The notes beneath the pieces are model-generated. The model saw only the letters and a list, made by a program, of their open reading frames with translations. It did no database searches and was not told the origin of the DNA. Positions 1-12,326 of a stretch of DNA of 64,000 nucleotides are shown in pieces; within the stretch, counting starts at the first letter, position 1; the number at the start of each line of letters is the position of its first letter. Source of the DNA: Raffaelea ambrosiae (taxonomy: Eukaryota; Ascomycota; Sordariomycetes; Ophiostomatales; Ophiostomataceae); assembly GCA_002778195.1 (NCBI GenBank), contig PCDI01000014.1, positions 186,001 to 250,000 of the forward strand. The letters run 5' to 3'. Both the position numbers and the translations under genes were made by a program.

Positions 1-1458
1 CGATGACTAATAATATGTTTAGGAGCAATGTCGGAAGCATTGTTTGCTCGGTCATGATGCAGCAACTTAACAAAAAACACCCCGAAAACTATCTATTGGC
101 TATGCGGATTCTCTGGGGGCCTGTGGGCCTGATGATATTATTTTGGATATTTATCCCCGAGTCGCCGTGGTTCTATGCCCGTCTCGGGAACAAGGAGAAG
201 GCAATGAAGTGTATGCAGCAGCTCTATGGCAATGTGAAAGGATACGACTTTGATGAGGAGTACTCTATTATCGAGAGAACAATCCAACACGAAAAGGACT
301 GTCTCGAAGAACGGCCACGCTTGGTCCACGTCTTTAAGGGAACAAACTTGGTAAAGCATATATACTATTCTAGAGGTCCTTGATAACGAGCTGACACACA
401 AAGAAACGAACATTGACAGTGATGGTAATTGCCGTCTCTCAACAATTCGCCGGTCTAGCAATCATCCATACCTACTCAACCTGTAAGCCTGTCCTCTTGG
501 CCAAGGTTTCTGACGTACGGCGACTGACGATTCAGACTTCTTTTCCCTTGTTGGGTTGAAAGATCCGTTCCTCGGCACTGTTATCATCTCGTAGGTAATG
601 CCAGACCCTGTTGGCTTAAAAATCCAATTTATTAACCAATTTTTGAACACAGCTGCTGTAATCTCCTTGCTGTCATCGTATGGGTGCTATCTGCGGACAC
701 ATTAGGTCGCCGTGTGTTCCTCCTTACCTGCGAAACTGCCGTGTGCGTCATCCTGTTTACTGTGGGTGGATTGTACTGGACTGGGGCAACGACAGGAAAC
801 GCTGCTGCCGGAACCACATTAGTAAGTTGCCGTTATTCTGAAGCACCTAATACATGAGAACGTTAATTTAATTCTATTTGCTACAGCTCGTCATTTGTTG
901 CCTTTGGACTTTCTCGTATCAAATTGTTTCGATGTCATACCACTTGTTCTCTGCAGAAATCCCCTCAGCTGTTCTTCGAGGTGTGTTCGTTTCGGCCCAA
1001 ACGGAGTATATCAATTTTTTAGTCTGTGGAGGTTGTGCTGACACTGCGCAGTCAAAACTGTGCCAGTTACATACTTTTCTAACTCTATCACGGGCATCGC
1101 AACCTGGTATGTCTTGGCACAGAACCTGTTCTCAAACTGCACCTACTGATAAATGTAGTTACGCGACTCCACCGATGCTTCTCGCTCTCGGTGTGAAAGC
1201 AGGGTTTGTCTACGGGGCCTTTTCGGTGCCCATCTGTATCATTATGTGGCTGTCTGTTCCAGAGACAAAAGGGTAAGTCAATTTATTTAACGAGTGCATT
1301 GCAATTGGTCTTGTCTAACTTAGTGAAGCCGCTCTGCCGCAGAAATTGACGAGTTATACGAGAAGAAAGTCCCGGCCTGGAGATGGAGAAAGACGGTGAC
1401 CGTTGCCGAAGAGCAGATGCATGCCATTGTGGGAGTGAAAGGCGGAGTCATGCAATAA
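1..1458 (+). CDS. alpha-glucoside (maltose)-type MFS sugar permease, 3' part
   Basis: This is the C-terminal half of a sugar:H+ symporter of the MAL/alpha-glucoside branch of the MFS; the 5' end lies outside the window. Coding probably resumes near position 23 after an intron ending in TTTAG. Recognisable features are the PESPW motif after helix 6 (about 160-180), 'QQFAGLAIIHTYSTY' split by an intron near 482, 'SADTLGRR' (about 695-715) and the terminal 'PETKG' (about 1260-1275). The frame looks broken at first sight, but introns at about 349-401, 482-535, 592-653, 823-886, 981-1050, 1112-1173 and 1275-1335 restore one uninterrupted frame to the TAA at 1456-1458. The gene therefore appears intact in the part seen. 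Substrate is not established. Confidence 0.8.
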
Positions 1459-2696
1459 TTTGCTTACAGGCATCGTCTTGTGCAGGCAGTTCCTTCCAGA
1501 CCAGGTGAAGTGGTTGCCTGGTGGAGTCCATCATATTTGAGGGTTGGTTGCCAAACCGGGGGGGCCAAAGTGGGAAGTTGAAGATGGGCAGCATTTTCAT
1601 CGACCGAGGCCAAGAATGGAAGCTGAGAACGACTTCTTCACATACAACATGGCAACAAGAAATAACGGCCTTCGGATAACAAACTGTAATTATTGCGAAA
1701 CAACGTAAAAATTCGTTGTTCACTCAAGGCCAAACATTCGTAGCCTTTTGTTCTTCCAAAGTCTCATCGAGCAATCATAAGAAGCCAACGTTCTGTCTGA
1801 ACTGAAATGCAAATCACTTTCGTTTGATGCTGCGCGAATGGCAGAATGCCAAACGGCAGATTGTTGAGTTTACAAACGCGCCAAGCCGAACTAGAAACAA
1901 ACTAGTTCTGTAACTGACGCATCCACCTCCTAAACTGGAAGTCTTACGTCCGTCCCTTTTCTTCCCTTGACAAATCCTATTTGGGGTTCTCCTCGCAAAA
2001 ACCCAGTCAAGTACCACACTTCTGACTTCAGCTGTATGTGCCTTTTTGAACAGGGGAACGACTACACTGCCCTTACGTCGGCAACGAGGGTTTGAACTGT
2101 TCTTAATGGGCAGGTATTTCCAGAAGAATGACGAAAGCGCCGTTTCGCGCCAATGTTCTAATTCTCACTACCAGGCTAAACCAGACGAACTGGCACTAAA
2201 CTGCACCAAATGTGTTCCTGTGTCCCGTTTGCCCACCACGGGCAAATCGCAAAGGCAACAGGAGGCTCCAAAGCATACATGCGATCCACGAAACCAGGAG
2301 GCATTTTGCCGGTCGAATAACGACGTGGGGAATCTGTTTTCATTCTTTAATTTTTTGTTATTAATTTAAAAAGTGCCTGGTCAAAAATATTGCGGTTCGT
2401 CGTCGTTCGTTGCTCAGCTTGCTTCACCTCTCTCTCATCACAAATCTGTCCGTGGGATATGGACAGATTTTTAGTAATGGATGGGAGCCTACCTTGTCGT
2501 CAGTAAAGATTACTTCCGAAAGGGCCGGCGCTTCAAAGTGTTTTTGTCCTGTCAGGAAATGAAACCCACTCTAATACAATGTACTTTTCAGAAGACAATG
2601 ACGACTGGAATTTAGTTGATTTTCAACATTCAAGTGCTTCCAATTCTGTATCCTGGTTGCGATATGTCATCATTAGAAGTAACCTAGCCACAGGAC
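1459..2696. other. intergenic, no gene recognised
   Basis: This gap lies between two genes that converge on it. Short open frames occur on both strands but none resembles a known protein or shows a sensible exon structure. I see no repeat or RNA gene. Confidence 0.5.
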
Positions 2697-5600
2697 TCAA
2701 TTGCTGCCTAAAGTACCCCAAAGACCGTTGTGTACAACCGCCATCTCTCCATTTCGAGGGCATACAAAGCGACCATCAGCGGTGACAGTAGCCAAATTCA
2801 AATATTCTAAGTTTACCCAATCCCGCGGTAGAAAAAAATGTCGTTTGCAGCCATGACCTGTGGTGTCATCAAGAGACCAAGTGCGAACGAACAAATCACG
2901 GTCGAGGAAGGCCAGCATGAATCGTCCGCCCCCCACACTGCCCTGCCGAGAGTTGATGTTTCCTTCCACAGACCCCCTCTTCATTTGTTGATTTGGCCTC
3001 TCTGTCATAAAGCCAAGAGGAAATTCAATCGTGTCAAGAACTGCGGCGGGGAGCGGATGAAGCTGCAACGCCTTGTTTTCTCCGAGGTCAGAGGTTGCCG
3101 AGTCTGAATTTGGGGAGTGGAGTGACAGATTGGACATGTCCAGGAGAACAAAGCGACTTTCGCGACGATTTGCCGAAGTCCCAGGACCTGACATGTGGAG
3201 AAGAATTTGGCTGTTGTCAGGAGTCGGTAGGGCCTTGTGTATGAATATTTCGTTCGACTCCGCGTCGGCGATGCCGGGAAACTGCCGTTTCGATGCCATA
3301 GGTGCCACACACGTCCAATCAACTAAGTCGAGTTTAAGGTAGTCCATATCCCAACAGACGCCGCCATCAAACACTTCAGAACTCTCGTACGTTTTTTCCG
3401 GGCTGAACTGGTGGTAACTCATGGACAGAGGCTTGACCAACAGGAACGCCCCTGGATCACTGGGGTGTGGCATCCAGTGGCACGGTTCTCTGTTGTGTAG
3501 AGTACTTGCTATCTTCGTTCCACTGGACACGTTCCACAGTTGTGTCTCATCCGTCATATGCACAAGGAGAACTTCTCCTGTCGCATCGAGAATGATCTGC
3601 AAAACAGGACTCGAAACCTCTAACTTCAAAGCAGGTTTGAGTTCGTAACCATCTTCTGGTTGCGCCCACAATCCCGTGTTTTGCACCACAATCTGGCAAT
3701 CGATACTTGCAGCCACTAAGCGTCGGCCATCATGGCTGAATGATAAACATCGTACATCCATAAAACCGCACGGCAACATCTCCCTCTTGCGCTCTTGACT
3801 ACCGCTGTTTGAGAAGCTCTCTTCCCAGTCCACGTATGTGACAGCACCGCCATTATTCCCATATGCCACAGATGAATTCGAAGGGTTCGTAGCAACAGCC
3901 GTGATCGGTTCCAAGATGACGGCCGTTGCCTCTGACACGAGTGATGATGCGGTAGACGAGGCAGCCACTGATTTCGAGTGCCACTGTGACGGCACTGAAC
4001 TAGAGCTTGCCGCGTCACTGTTGCTGCCATGCTCGTCGTCTTGCTCTGCCACACGAATGAGGGCATTTGGCTCCCACACGCTGCACAGGTATTGTCGTAG
4101 GTCATAAATGCGCCGCCCATCAGAACTGAAAGCAAGAGCTGTCGGCCGGGCTATGCTGGACAGATGGAACAAAAGGGAAAAGTTGTCGAAACTGAAGACT
4201 TTGAGACTTCCATCCCGATGTGCAGTCACAAACAGCCGCCCGTCAGCACTGCAAGCTATCTCAGTTGCCTGGACGGCGTGATCCATCTCGTCCGCGTGGC
4301 GCTCCATTGGATCCCATTTGAAGACACTGCCGTTGAGTGTGAGGCCGACCACATGGTCTTTCACCGGGTTCCAGACCAGACGGGTAGGATGTCCCGTATT
4401 GTCGCTTCCTGCAACCTGGTAGCCGTCCTTCGACTCGCATCGCCCAACACAAAATCCGGTCTCTGTATCCCAGACAGACATCTGCGCCACTCTGTATCCT
4501 AATACAATCATGGAACCATCTGGACTGAATGCAAGACAGGTCGGAGATCCACGTCCTCCTGCTTGACCCACAGATTCTGCAACTTGCTGCCGTTCAATAC
4601 GCACCCAATCATCACCCGCCCCATCATCTCCGTCGAACAGTCGTCGTCTTTGTATGCTCGAATCCATGCAGAACATAAGTATTTCAGATTCATCTCTGGA
4701 GAAGGCCACCACCATGGCGCGCAACCCACGACGACCAGAACTATGGGGATTGGAAAAGCAGTGCATGAGATCGCCCGAAGAAGTGTGCCACACTTTGACC
4801 GTTCGGATGCCACAGGTGACTAGCATATCTCCTTGTTTGCTAAAGCATGCTTTTGCAACAATCTCACCGTGCTTGAAACACCGCAGCTCTTGAAACGTTG
4901 TTGCATCATACAGGTTGACACATTTATCTGAAGTAAGAAGACCAAACGTGCTCTCCAGACAGTAGATTTCTTGTGGCTTCTGGTGTTGCCCGAGCGCAAA
5001 ACGTGCCAGAGTGTCGTCCCAACCGGAATTTCCCAAGCCAGTAATATGGGCCACCAATGGCGCAGAAGGTGGTGAAAATTGTCGATGCATGACCGACTCG
5101 AGAGGGCAAAATAGAGGTACTTGTGAGTAGATTACATAAGGGAACTCCAGTAGATGTGTACCAAACTTTCCCACAATGCGAACAAGCTCCGTTGACCAGA
5201 CATCAAGATAATCAACATCATCCATGGGTGGACGTGTCATTGGGTTTTCCGCTGACGCCAATATTTTCATAGTGCTGACAAACGAAGCCAATGCCTGAGA
5301 AGCAGCTACCAGTGATGTCACCTTCCCGGTTGTGGCCACAGACTCGATCCATGCTAGAATTGTGGGACTCCGGAAGAGGTTGGCAAGTCTGTGTGTGTAA
5401 CTCCATGCTAGGTCTCCAGAAGGCTTGCTGCGCACCAGGTGACGAGGCCATAGTAAGCAACAGTATCGCAACAAGCCCGTGCAGCCGTGACTTTTCAACT
5501 GTATTCTGAATCGAGCATCAGTGATCGTTTCCAGACACTTGTCAAATATGAGTGCATTCGCGGTTGCGGTGTCGATGTAAAGAAGAGACGAGGTCGAAGC

Positions 5601-8326
5601 ATATTTGGTGAGATACTCCTGAAACAACGCGTTAGAACAGATCATCTTATCCAAGTAAGGAGAGAACCAGACCTTGGCAGTGTAGTGCACCATCGAGATG
5701 TAGCCACTCCTCGAAATGGTCACAAAATCACCGCATAAACGGCCGATTGTATGACGCAAATTCAGAACAGAGAATTTTGGCTTGAGTGCTTGCTTGAGTT
5801 CGTCCTCGTGTAGTTGCCTTTCTGAGCAGGCAACCCACGAGAAAATGGCTTTAATCAGCGGAGCATCACCCTTGCGCAGCTCTCTGACGACCAGTTGCTC
5901 CATTCTCTCATATATGGATGACAATTCTGCTGGTGTGTCCCGTAGTGTCTCCATGACCTGATCAGTTGTATCACAATTAATTAAGTCTCGTATAACCAGG
6001 TAGAGCCAAAGAAAGCTTCCCTGGGACTTTTGTAGGAGCTCATCAGCAACCTGTTGCTTCCATTGTTCGTCTTCCCAAGGAGCTTCCACCAGCATTCCAG
6101 AGATGTACATTTCGAGGCTTTGCTTGGGTGTCTCAAAAACCATATGTGATGTTTGGCTGGTAGAAAGCGCCATCCGCAAGCGGTCGAAGTATTTTGTCAC
6201 TGTGTGGGATCGTGTAAGAACGATTAAGCGAAGAGGAAATCTCACCGAGGCGAGCGAGCTCATCAATCCCAGGAAAGCCTGAGCAGACTCTGACTCATCC
6301 AGAGCATCGATCACCCAGTAGCAGGGCAATGGACTTTCTGAAACTGGTACCTGTAGTTGGCTCAATATGAGCTTCTGCCACAGGCTCCGCAAATCAGAGC
6401 GAGCAATGGATTTGATGTCGGCGGTGGATTTGAAGATAAGTTTCTGTGCATGCTCAGGAAGAGACTCTAGGACCTGGAATGCTAGAGAAAGAAGACATTG
6501 CCGGTTTGAGCGATAGACTTGGTTGTCGTGGCGAAAATACCAAAACTGCGTGGGGAGACCTTTGGTCTGCAGGTGTTGAATAATAAATGAAGCCATAACG
6601 CTCTTCCCGGTGCCCGGTCCGCCAGTAATGTGCAGCACGGAAGGCCGTAGTTTTTCGTCGTCGACAAACGAGGCAAATGTTGGATTGTCAAGAATCCAGT
6701 CGCACGTGCCGAACTCGTACTGATCCATCAAAGCTTCAAGAACTTCCGTGGGCTGTCGCTCAACACCCAGACGATTCATCAGCTCATCCGTGCTGACGAC
6801 ACTGGTGATACTTTCAGATTCAATTGACCGCCGTCTTCGTGGCCCTGCTTGGTCGTCAGAGACTGAAATGGGTAGTGTGAAGAAGAGAAAAGGCGATACG
6901 AATGGAATGAAGAACAAACAGACAAACACGCATGGAGTGCATGTGAGTGGGCACCTACTTTGAAGTTTGAATTTGTCAATCAGTGTTTTGACGGCATTCC
7001 TGACCGACGTGTAGTTTTTGTCTCGCCGATTTGGAAACTTGTTGACAGTATGATGGTCTGCTACCAGAGACGCTGATATCTCGTTACCATAGCCGATCAC
7101 TGCAGATTCTCTTTCAACCACAATCTAAGCCCCGTGGATCAGGCGTTAGACTCGGCCATAGATATGTGTACAGCTAGTCAAAGAAATACGCACCATTTTC
7201 TTAACCCCAACAGTCGTGGGTAAGGTTTCGAAAAAGGAGACCAAGTCCAGCTTGTCGGCATGCAGCCTGAACTGATCGTTGATATCGCTCAGCTGTGGCG
7301 AAGATTTCTGTAGCTCTGCCACATATTGTTTCGGTGACTGGAAAGTTACTGTAAGGAACTTGTTAAGAATTTCGGCGAGGTTGCTTCCTCGGTGGGGCGT
7401 CGCAAGAAAAACAATGCTTCGAACTGTGCCGATAAGATCCTTGAATTGTACGTCTTGTGAGCCTAAAATGTATGCCTGTGACGAAGTTCCAGTTAGGACC
7501 CGTCAACCAACAGAAGTCTGATAAATGGGCGCGCCTGAAATTATCTAACCTTCTTCACAACCAGACCGCCCATAGAATGGACGACGAATATGATAGGAAC
7601 CTGTAGCAGAAAGAGTGTCAGAGTATCCAAAATATGTCTAGGATGCCTCAAAGAGGCTGGGGACAGTTGCTCATACCTCTCCAATCCCGAGAGGCTGGGA
7701 TGTCTGATCCACCGCTGTCTTGAGCTGAAACAATAAGTCTTTGGCAAAAACAGATATATTAAATATGTCCTTTGTGGAGGTCATGAAGTTTGCATTGTAT
7801 CCGAACGTGAGGATCCGAGAGTCGGTAAATCCAGGCTCGTCTGGCAGCCACTCCTTCGGCCAGAAGTTGGCCAGATTCCTTCCATAAGACCAAGAGAGGC
7901 GACTGGTACCGCCGAGCCCATGAACAAATATGATATCCGCGGTTCTCTGGCCAGGGGGAGAGTACACGACTTCGAGGCCTAGGGGGTCGTCCTTTCGGTC
8001 TTGGGAGCGTGATCGAAGAACGGAGGATTTGTTTGAAGGGAGAGGGGACCTATTAAGGCAAGAGGACACAAAAGTATTCACAGAAAGGTCAAAATCAAAC
8101 CAGCTCTGAAACGTGGATGGGTTTGCACCTACAGCTGCTCTGTTACATGTCCAAACTCATATGACGAAAGCTCAGATCTCGTTTTGGAGACACGCCTCGG
8201 TATGGCCTCGTCGCCGTCATCCGAGTCACGAAGTGTTCGACTTCTGATCGAGGCCTTGAAATTATTATACTGTTCACCATCGTCAGCGAGCAACGGCAAT
8301 GAATTAAAAGAGAGAAAAAAAGCCAA
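2697..8326 (-). CDS. fungal NLR: alpha/beta hydrolase - NACHT - WD40
   Basis: This is a STAND/NOD-like receptor of about 1743 residues. My model has six exons: 8326-8133, 8049-7677, 7600-7550, 7475-7194, 7124-6959 and 6862-2697, all phases consistent. The N-terminus carries a lipase/SesB-like alpha/beta hydrolase with 'IFVHGLGG' and the nucleophile motif VHSMGG (exon 3), followed by 'LATPHRGS'. A NACHT NTPase follows, with Walker A GGPGTGKS (6601-6630, about residue 435) and Walker B 'YWVIDALDE' (about 6290-6330). The C-terminal half is a set of degenerate WD40 repeats. Family members act as cytoplasmic sensors in heterokaryon incompatibility and possibly in antibacterial responses, the N-domain being the effector. 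The last intron (96 nt, a multiple of three) can be read through, so its removal is inferred from good splice sites. The ligand is unknown. No partner gene is adjacent. Confidence 0.88.
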
Positions 8327-8897
8327 ACCATTGTGCGGTGTTTTATAAATTTGTTTGTGAACTGATGTCGGCGGAGCTTAGCGTCTTTCAGGGGGGGCGG
8401 CTTCTTTGTTGGCGCATCAATCACCACAACAGAATGCGCCAGGGAATATTAGATCCAGTCGTGGCAACAAAAAAGAAAACGAGAAGAACGGAAACTACTC
8501 GAACCGATCGTGACAGGACAGAGGCGACGCCATTTTGGATAACCGCGGATAATCCTTGAGGAGAGTCCCATTCTTCGTTAGGAAGTGGCGACCCAGCCTC
8601 GCCTACCACCCCGGACCAGAACGAGTGCGGGGGGGCATGGTGGGGCAACATATGCCCGTCAGTAATTGGCCCGGAGTCAGTTGTCACCATGCAGGCGCAA
8701 TCACCATGAAGCACACGACACAGCCAACGAGGATGAAAAGCTGGGCGGTTTCTCCAAGTTGGAAGTCTGGCACTCCCTGCATGTGCGGCAAGACTCGAGG
8801 CCGTCTACTTAATACAGGGCTCAGGATGTCCACAAATACTCTCAACAATCCTCTTCTTTGCCCACCAAAATACTGGGAAACCGCGACTTGACGTACA
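8327..8897. other. intergenic between NLR and fructosamine kinase
   Basis: This is the divergent promoter region of the NLR (minus) and the kinase (plus). It contains G-rich runs near 8390 and 8630 but no copy of the TGGGGGTCA motif found further right. No gene was recognised. Confidence 0.5.
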
Positions 8898-9966
8898 ATG
8901 GATACAATCAACACATCCAAACGCGTCGATGATGCTATCTTGGAAGGTGAGAAGTAAACAGATGAAAAGCTGGCTGAGTTTGCTTCAATCTGCTAACGAC
9001 CCCCTCCCCACAGCGTTGCCCCCAGGAACCGTTGTCAACGATGTCACGCCGTGGGGAGACTCGGGATGGACAGAAACCCTAAGAGTTGACACGACGTCCA
9101 AAAACGGCGAACAGACGGAGTACTTTCTCAAGAAATGCAATGACCCTGTGGCCGAGGACATGTTTCGAGGAGAGTTCTCCTCCCTCCATCGAATGCGCGA
9201 ACTCCTGCCCGAGGCCTGCCCCGAACCCATTGCTTGGGGCGAGTGCAAGTCGAATTCGGGAACATTCTTTCTCATCATGGAGTTTCTCTACATGATACCC
9301 AATGAGCCGTCCCCCGAAAAGCTTGCCAGGATGATAGCAAGCGTGCACAAGGCCACCTCGGGAACGTCTCCAGACAACCAGTTTGGCTTTTACAACCCCA
9401 CATGCCATGGGAAGATCCTGCAGCCTAACGTGTGGGATAAAAACTGGACGCGGTATTTTTCCAACCTCCTCACAATCGAATATGAAATGGATGTTGAAAG
9501 AAACGGCCCTTCGCCAGGCTATGACATGGCCTTTGCGAAACTCAAGGAAAAAACCATCCCACGCCTCTTGGATGCCCTGACTGCCAATGGCCGGGAAATC
9601 GTACCTTGTCTTGTTCATGGTGATCTGTGGCACCAAAATGTCGGCATTAATGAAGAGACGGATGAGCCCATGGTCTATGATCCAAGCGTGTTCTATGCGC
9701 ACAACGAATACGAGTTGGGCATGTGGAGAGTGAGCTGCAGTCATTTTGACGACCCCTACCGCAAGCAGTATTCTCTTCTAATCCCACCCAGCCTGCCAAT
9801 GGACGAGTGGGATGATCGAAATAGACTGTACAGCATCTCCTTCCACATATGTCACTCTTTTGGTTGGCCAAAGCTGTCCGAGGAAACCCGGGTACTCATT
9901 CTCGAGGACATGCACTACCTGAACAAGAAATACGGGGGTGAAGCAACCAGCCTCGCGCAGATCTGA
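8898..9966 (+). CDS. fructosamine/ketosamine-3-kinase-like protein
   Basis: A 333-residue member of the Fructosamin_kin family (APH-like kinase fold). Such enzymes phosphorylate the sugar of glycated lysines so that it is released from protein. The start at 8898 is chosen because exon 1 (8898-8946) joins exon 2 (9014-9966) over a clean GTGAGA...CCACAG intron and gives an N-terminus that leads straight into 'ALPPGTVV'. Starting at 8929 would retain the intron. The catalytic loop is HGDLWHQNVG (about 9617-9646), followed by 'VYDPSVFYAHNEYELGM', matching the family's DP..yGH.E motif. It is cytosolic, with no signal or membrane segment. Substrate (protein-bound ribulosamine or fructosamine, or a free amine sugar) is not predictable here. 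Confidence 0.88.
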
Positions 9967-10049
9967 GTGGCTCCCAATAGTTTCTCTCACCGAGTTCAAT
10001 AAATTCCATAATGATGTCTCAAGCAAGATTTATAAATTTGAATCACGTT

Positions 10050-11870
10050 CTACCTTTCCACACCTCTCCACTCTGGGCCGAATGATCGTAGAACCAGGAG
10101 CAGTGGCAGAGACAGGAGACCCAGCGCTGCATACACTGTAAATGTCCACCCCGCTCCAATAGAGTCCAGCATTGGTTGCATTGCAGCCACGCCACCAGCG
10201 GCAGCCAGACAACGCACCACGCTTGCCGCTACGCTTGCAAGACCCGTCTCATTCGGGTTCAGATCGACGTTCATAGTGAGGCATGTCTGCAATAAAGATT
10301 AGCACTTTTTGCACGATCGGGTTGGCGAAGATGGCTGCCGCTTACATTGAACACCCCAGTGTATGAGACACCAGCAATAAAGGTGATGACCAGTGTTACG
10401 CTCAAATGGACCCGCGTTTCTATCGTCCAGCCAAACGCCGCCGTAGAACATATGCTGCAGACAACGAAATACAACGAATTTCGTATCCGGGCATGCTCTA
10501 TGGGGAAATTAGCCACGTTGTCACCTCCAACCCGGTTGATGACGATGCCAGACTTTTTGGCCAAAGCCTTGTAGTCATGGTCAAGTACCTTGCCTGGATA
10601 GAATTAGCGGGAGGTATCAAAGTAAAGAAAGAACAGCGAGAACTACCAATGAGGTAAGATGAAGACAATGTAGCAATGCCGTATGCGAGATAGCACAAGC
10701 CTGCCTGTAGCGCATTCAGACCATAGTATTGCATGACCAATGGTGCGAGAGAAGCTTGAACACAGCTGTAACTGGTATAGACAACAGCATATGCAGCTAG
10801 AAGAAGGAAATCGTTTCTTCTTAAAACTATCTTCAGACACTTGAATGGGTTTGGAGCCCGTTTCATCCTCTTCATTAACCCAGATGGCACTGGAGTTGTT
10901 GTCTTTGCGGGAGATAGAAGGTGCAAAGGAGGTGTGTTTAGTCGGTACGTTGAAAGGTTTCCATTTCCGACAATGAGCCTGTTTGTCTCCGGGAAGAAAA
11001 GAGCAATCGGGACTAGACAGACACCGCCAAGAATAGCGAGAAACCAAAATATCCAGGGCCACCCTACGAGCTCAGCCAACAACCCGCCAACAACTGGACC
11101 AAGGCTTGGAGCAGAGTTGGGTCTAAGTGAGAGTTGTCAGTGTTTCCCTTCAACTACCGAAATAAAGAGAATTCTGAAATAATGAACACGAGAATTGAAA
11201 CATCCACATGCTTTCATCATAGGAAAGGTGAATGGAAGGCGCAGGGAAGAAAACAATGGGCATACCCAGAGATCATCGCCCCGACATAGCTGCCTCTCGA
11301 ATGCGGGGGAGCAAGATCAGCGACGACCATCATAGCTAGAGCAATGGTACCTTTTGTAATTGGTGTTAGCGTCCCGCCGAGTGCCTGGTTTGACAGATCA
11401 GAGAACTAACCAGAACTTCCAGCACTTTGTGCCATGCGGAGAACCAACAAAGCTGGATAACTCCTCTGCAAGGCGAGTGCCACACAAGATACGCAGTATA
11501 GGGTCAGGACAGCAAGATAAACAGGACGTCTTCCAATTTGATCTGCGACATCGCCAATAATCGCTGGCGCAACACCTTGCACCACGAGATACATGGTTAT
11601 GGTCAAGTTCATAAGCTGCAGGGACACGCCGAGATCTGAGGCAATGTACTCGAGGCCCGGGAAATATGCGAGCGCACTGAATGGAGAAAAGAAGCCCGCA
11701 AGCGAGCACAACAAAAGAATGAGCACTTTCTGAGACTTCCTAAAAGCTGAGTAGTCGGCAACAGCGGTCGATGCCTCCTGTGTTGAGTTGGCATTGCCGT
11801 TATTTGAGACAACCTCGTCATGTTTTTCGGTCATGTTGGACGCTTCTCCATTCGTGGTGTCTTCCGCCAT
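10050..11870 (-). CDS. DHA1-family MFS drug/proton antiporter
   Basis: A 12-TM exporter of the fungal Aqr1/Qdr-like DHA1 group. The hydrophilic N-terminus is followed by TM1 'VLILLLCSLAGFFSPFSAL', motif A-like 'GDVADQIGRRPVYL' and the DHA1-type 'GPVVGGLLAELVGWPWIFW'. Exons are 11870-11411, 11350-11266, 11122 to about 10658, about 10595 to about 10345, and about 10290-10050, with GTTAGT, GTATGC and GTAGTT donors. The stop is TAG at 10052-10050. The family exports weak acids, azoles or secondary metabolites. It lies outside the motif-marked catabolic block on its left side and its own promoter lacks that motif. Confidence 0.85.
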
Positions 11871-12326
11871 GATTATGGAAATGCATGTGTTGTTTTGTCC
11901 AGGAAAATTTTCTCATGTTTCTGTGAATTTATTTGGCTGTGATAGTTTACCCCCCCATGGGTTGCACTCTGGTTGTGAGTCGTCAAAAAATGGGCCGTTG
12001 CCGCCCAGAGCCGCAAGGCGGGGTGAGCAAAACAGCGTTTCCGCAGGTGACAGCAGGATTGTTTTCATTGGCCATTCCCTCTTTTCTTTCCAGTTTTCAT
12101 GTTTTTAGCAATGTTGACGAGCGGTGCCAGTGACGTAAAAATCCATCCATCCGTTCATTCGCGGAAACAGAAGAGCCACACCCATTTTACTCCGATCTTA
12201 AAAACTCACCGGGGTCAATACTGTTATCAAACTTTCTTTTTGCATACGACTGGTCTTCTGAATCCCTACCCAACTGCCATGCCCTTGCATTGCATAATAC
12301 TAAACTAATTACAATATTTTCACAAC
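11871..12326. other. intergenic: DHA1 promoter and ACS permease 3' flank
   Basis: It holds the upstream region of the DHA1 gene and the 3' flank of the next permease, both on the minus strand. There is a C7 run near 11950. There is no TGGGGGTCA copy and no gene. Confidence 0.5.

Noticed and set aside
1..1458. Sugar permease looks like a pseudogene because frames keep changing
   Set aside because: Placing seven short introns with good splice sites restores one continuous frame with conserved motifs to a natural stop.
7976..7990. AGGGGGTCG near-match to the cluster motif inside the NLR gene
   Set aside because: It is within coding sequence and matches only 7 of 9 bases.
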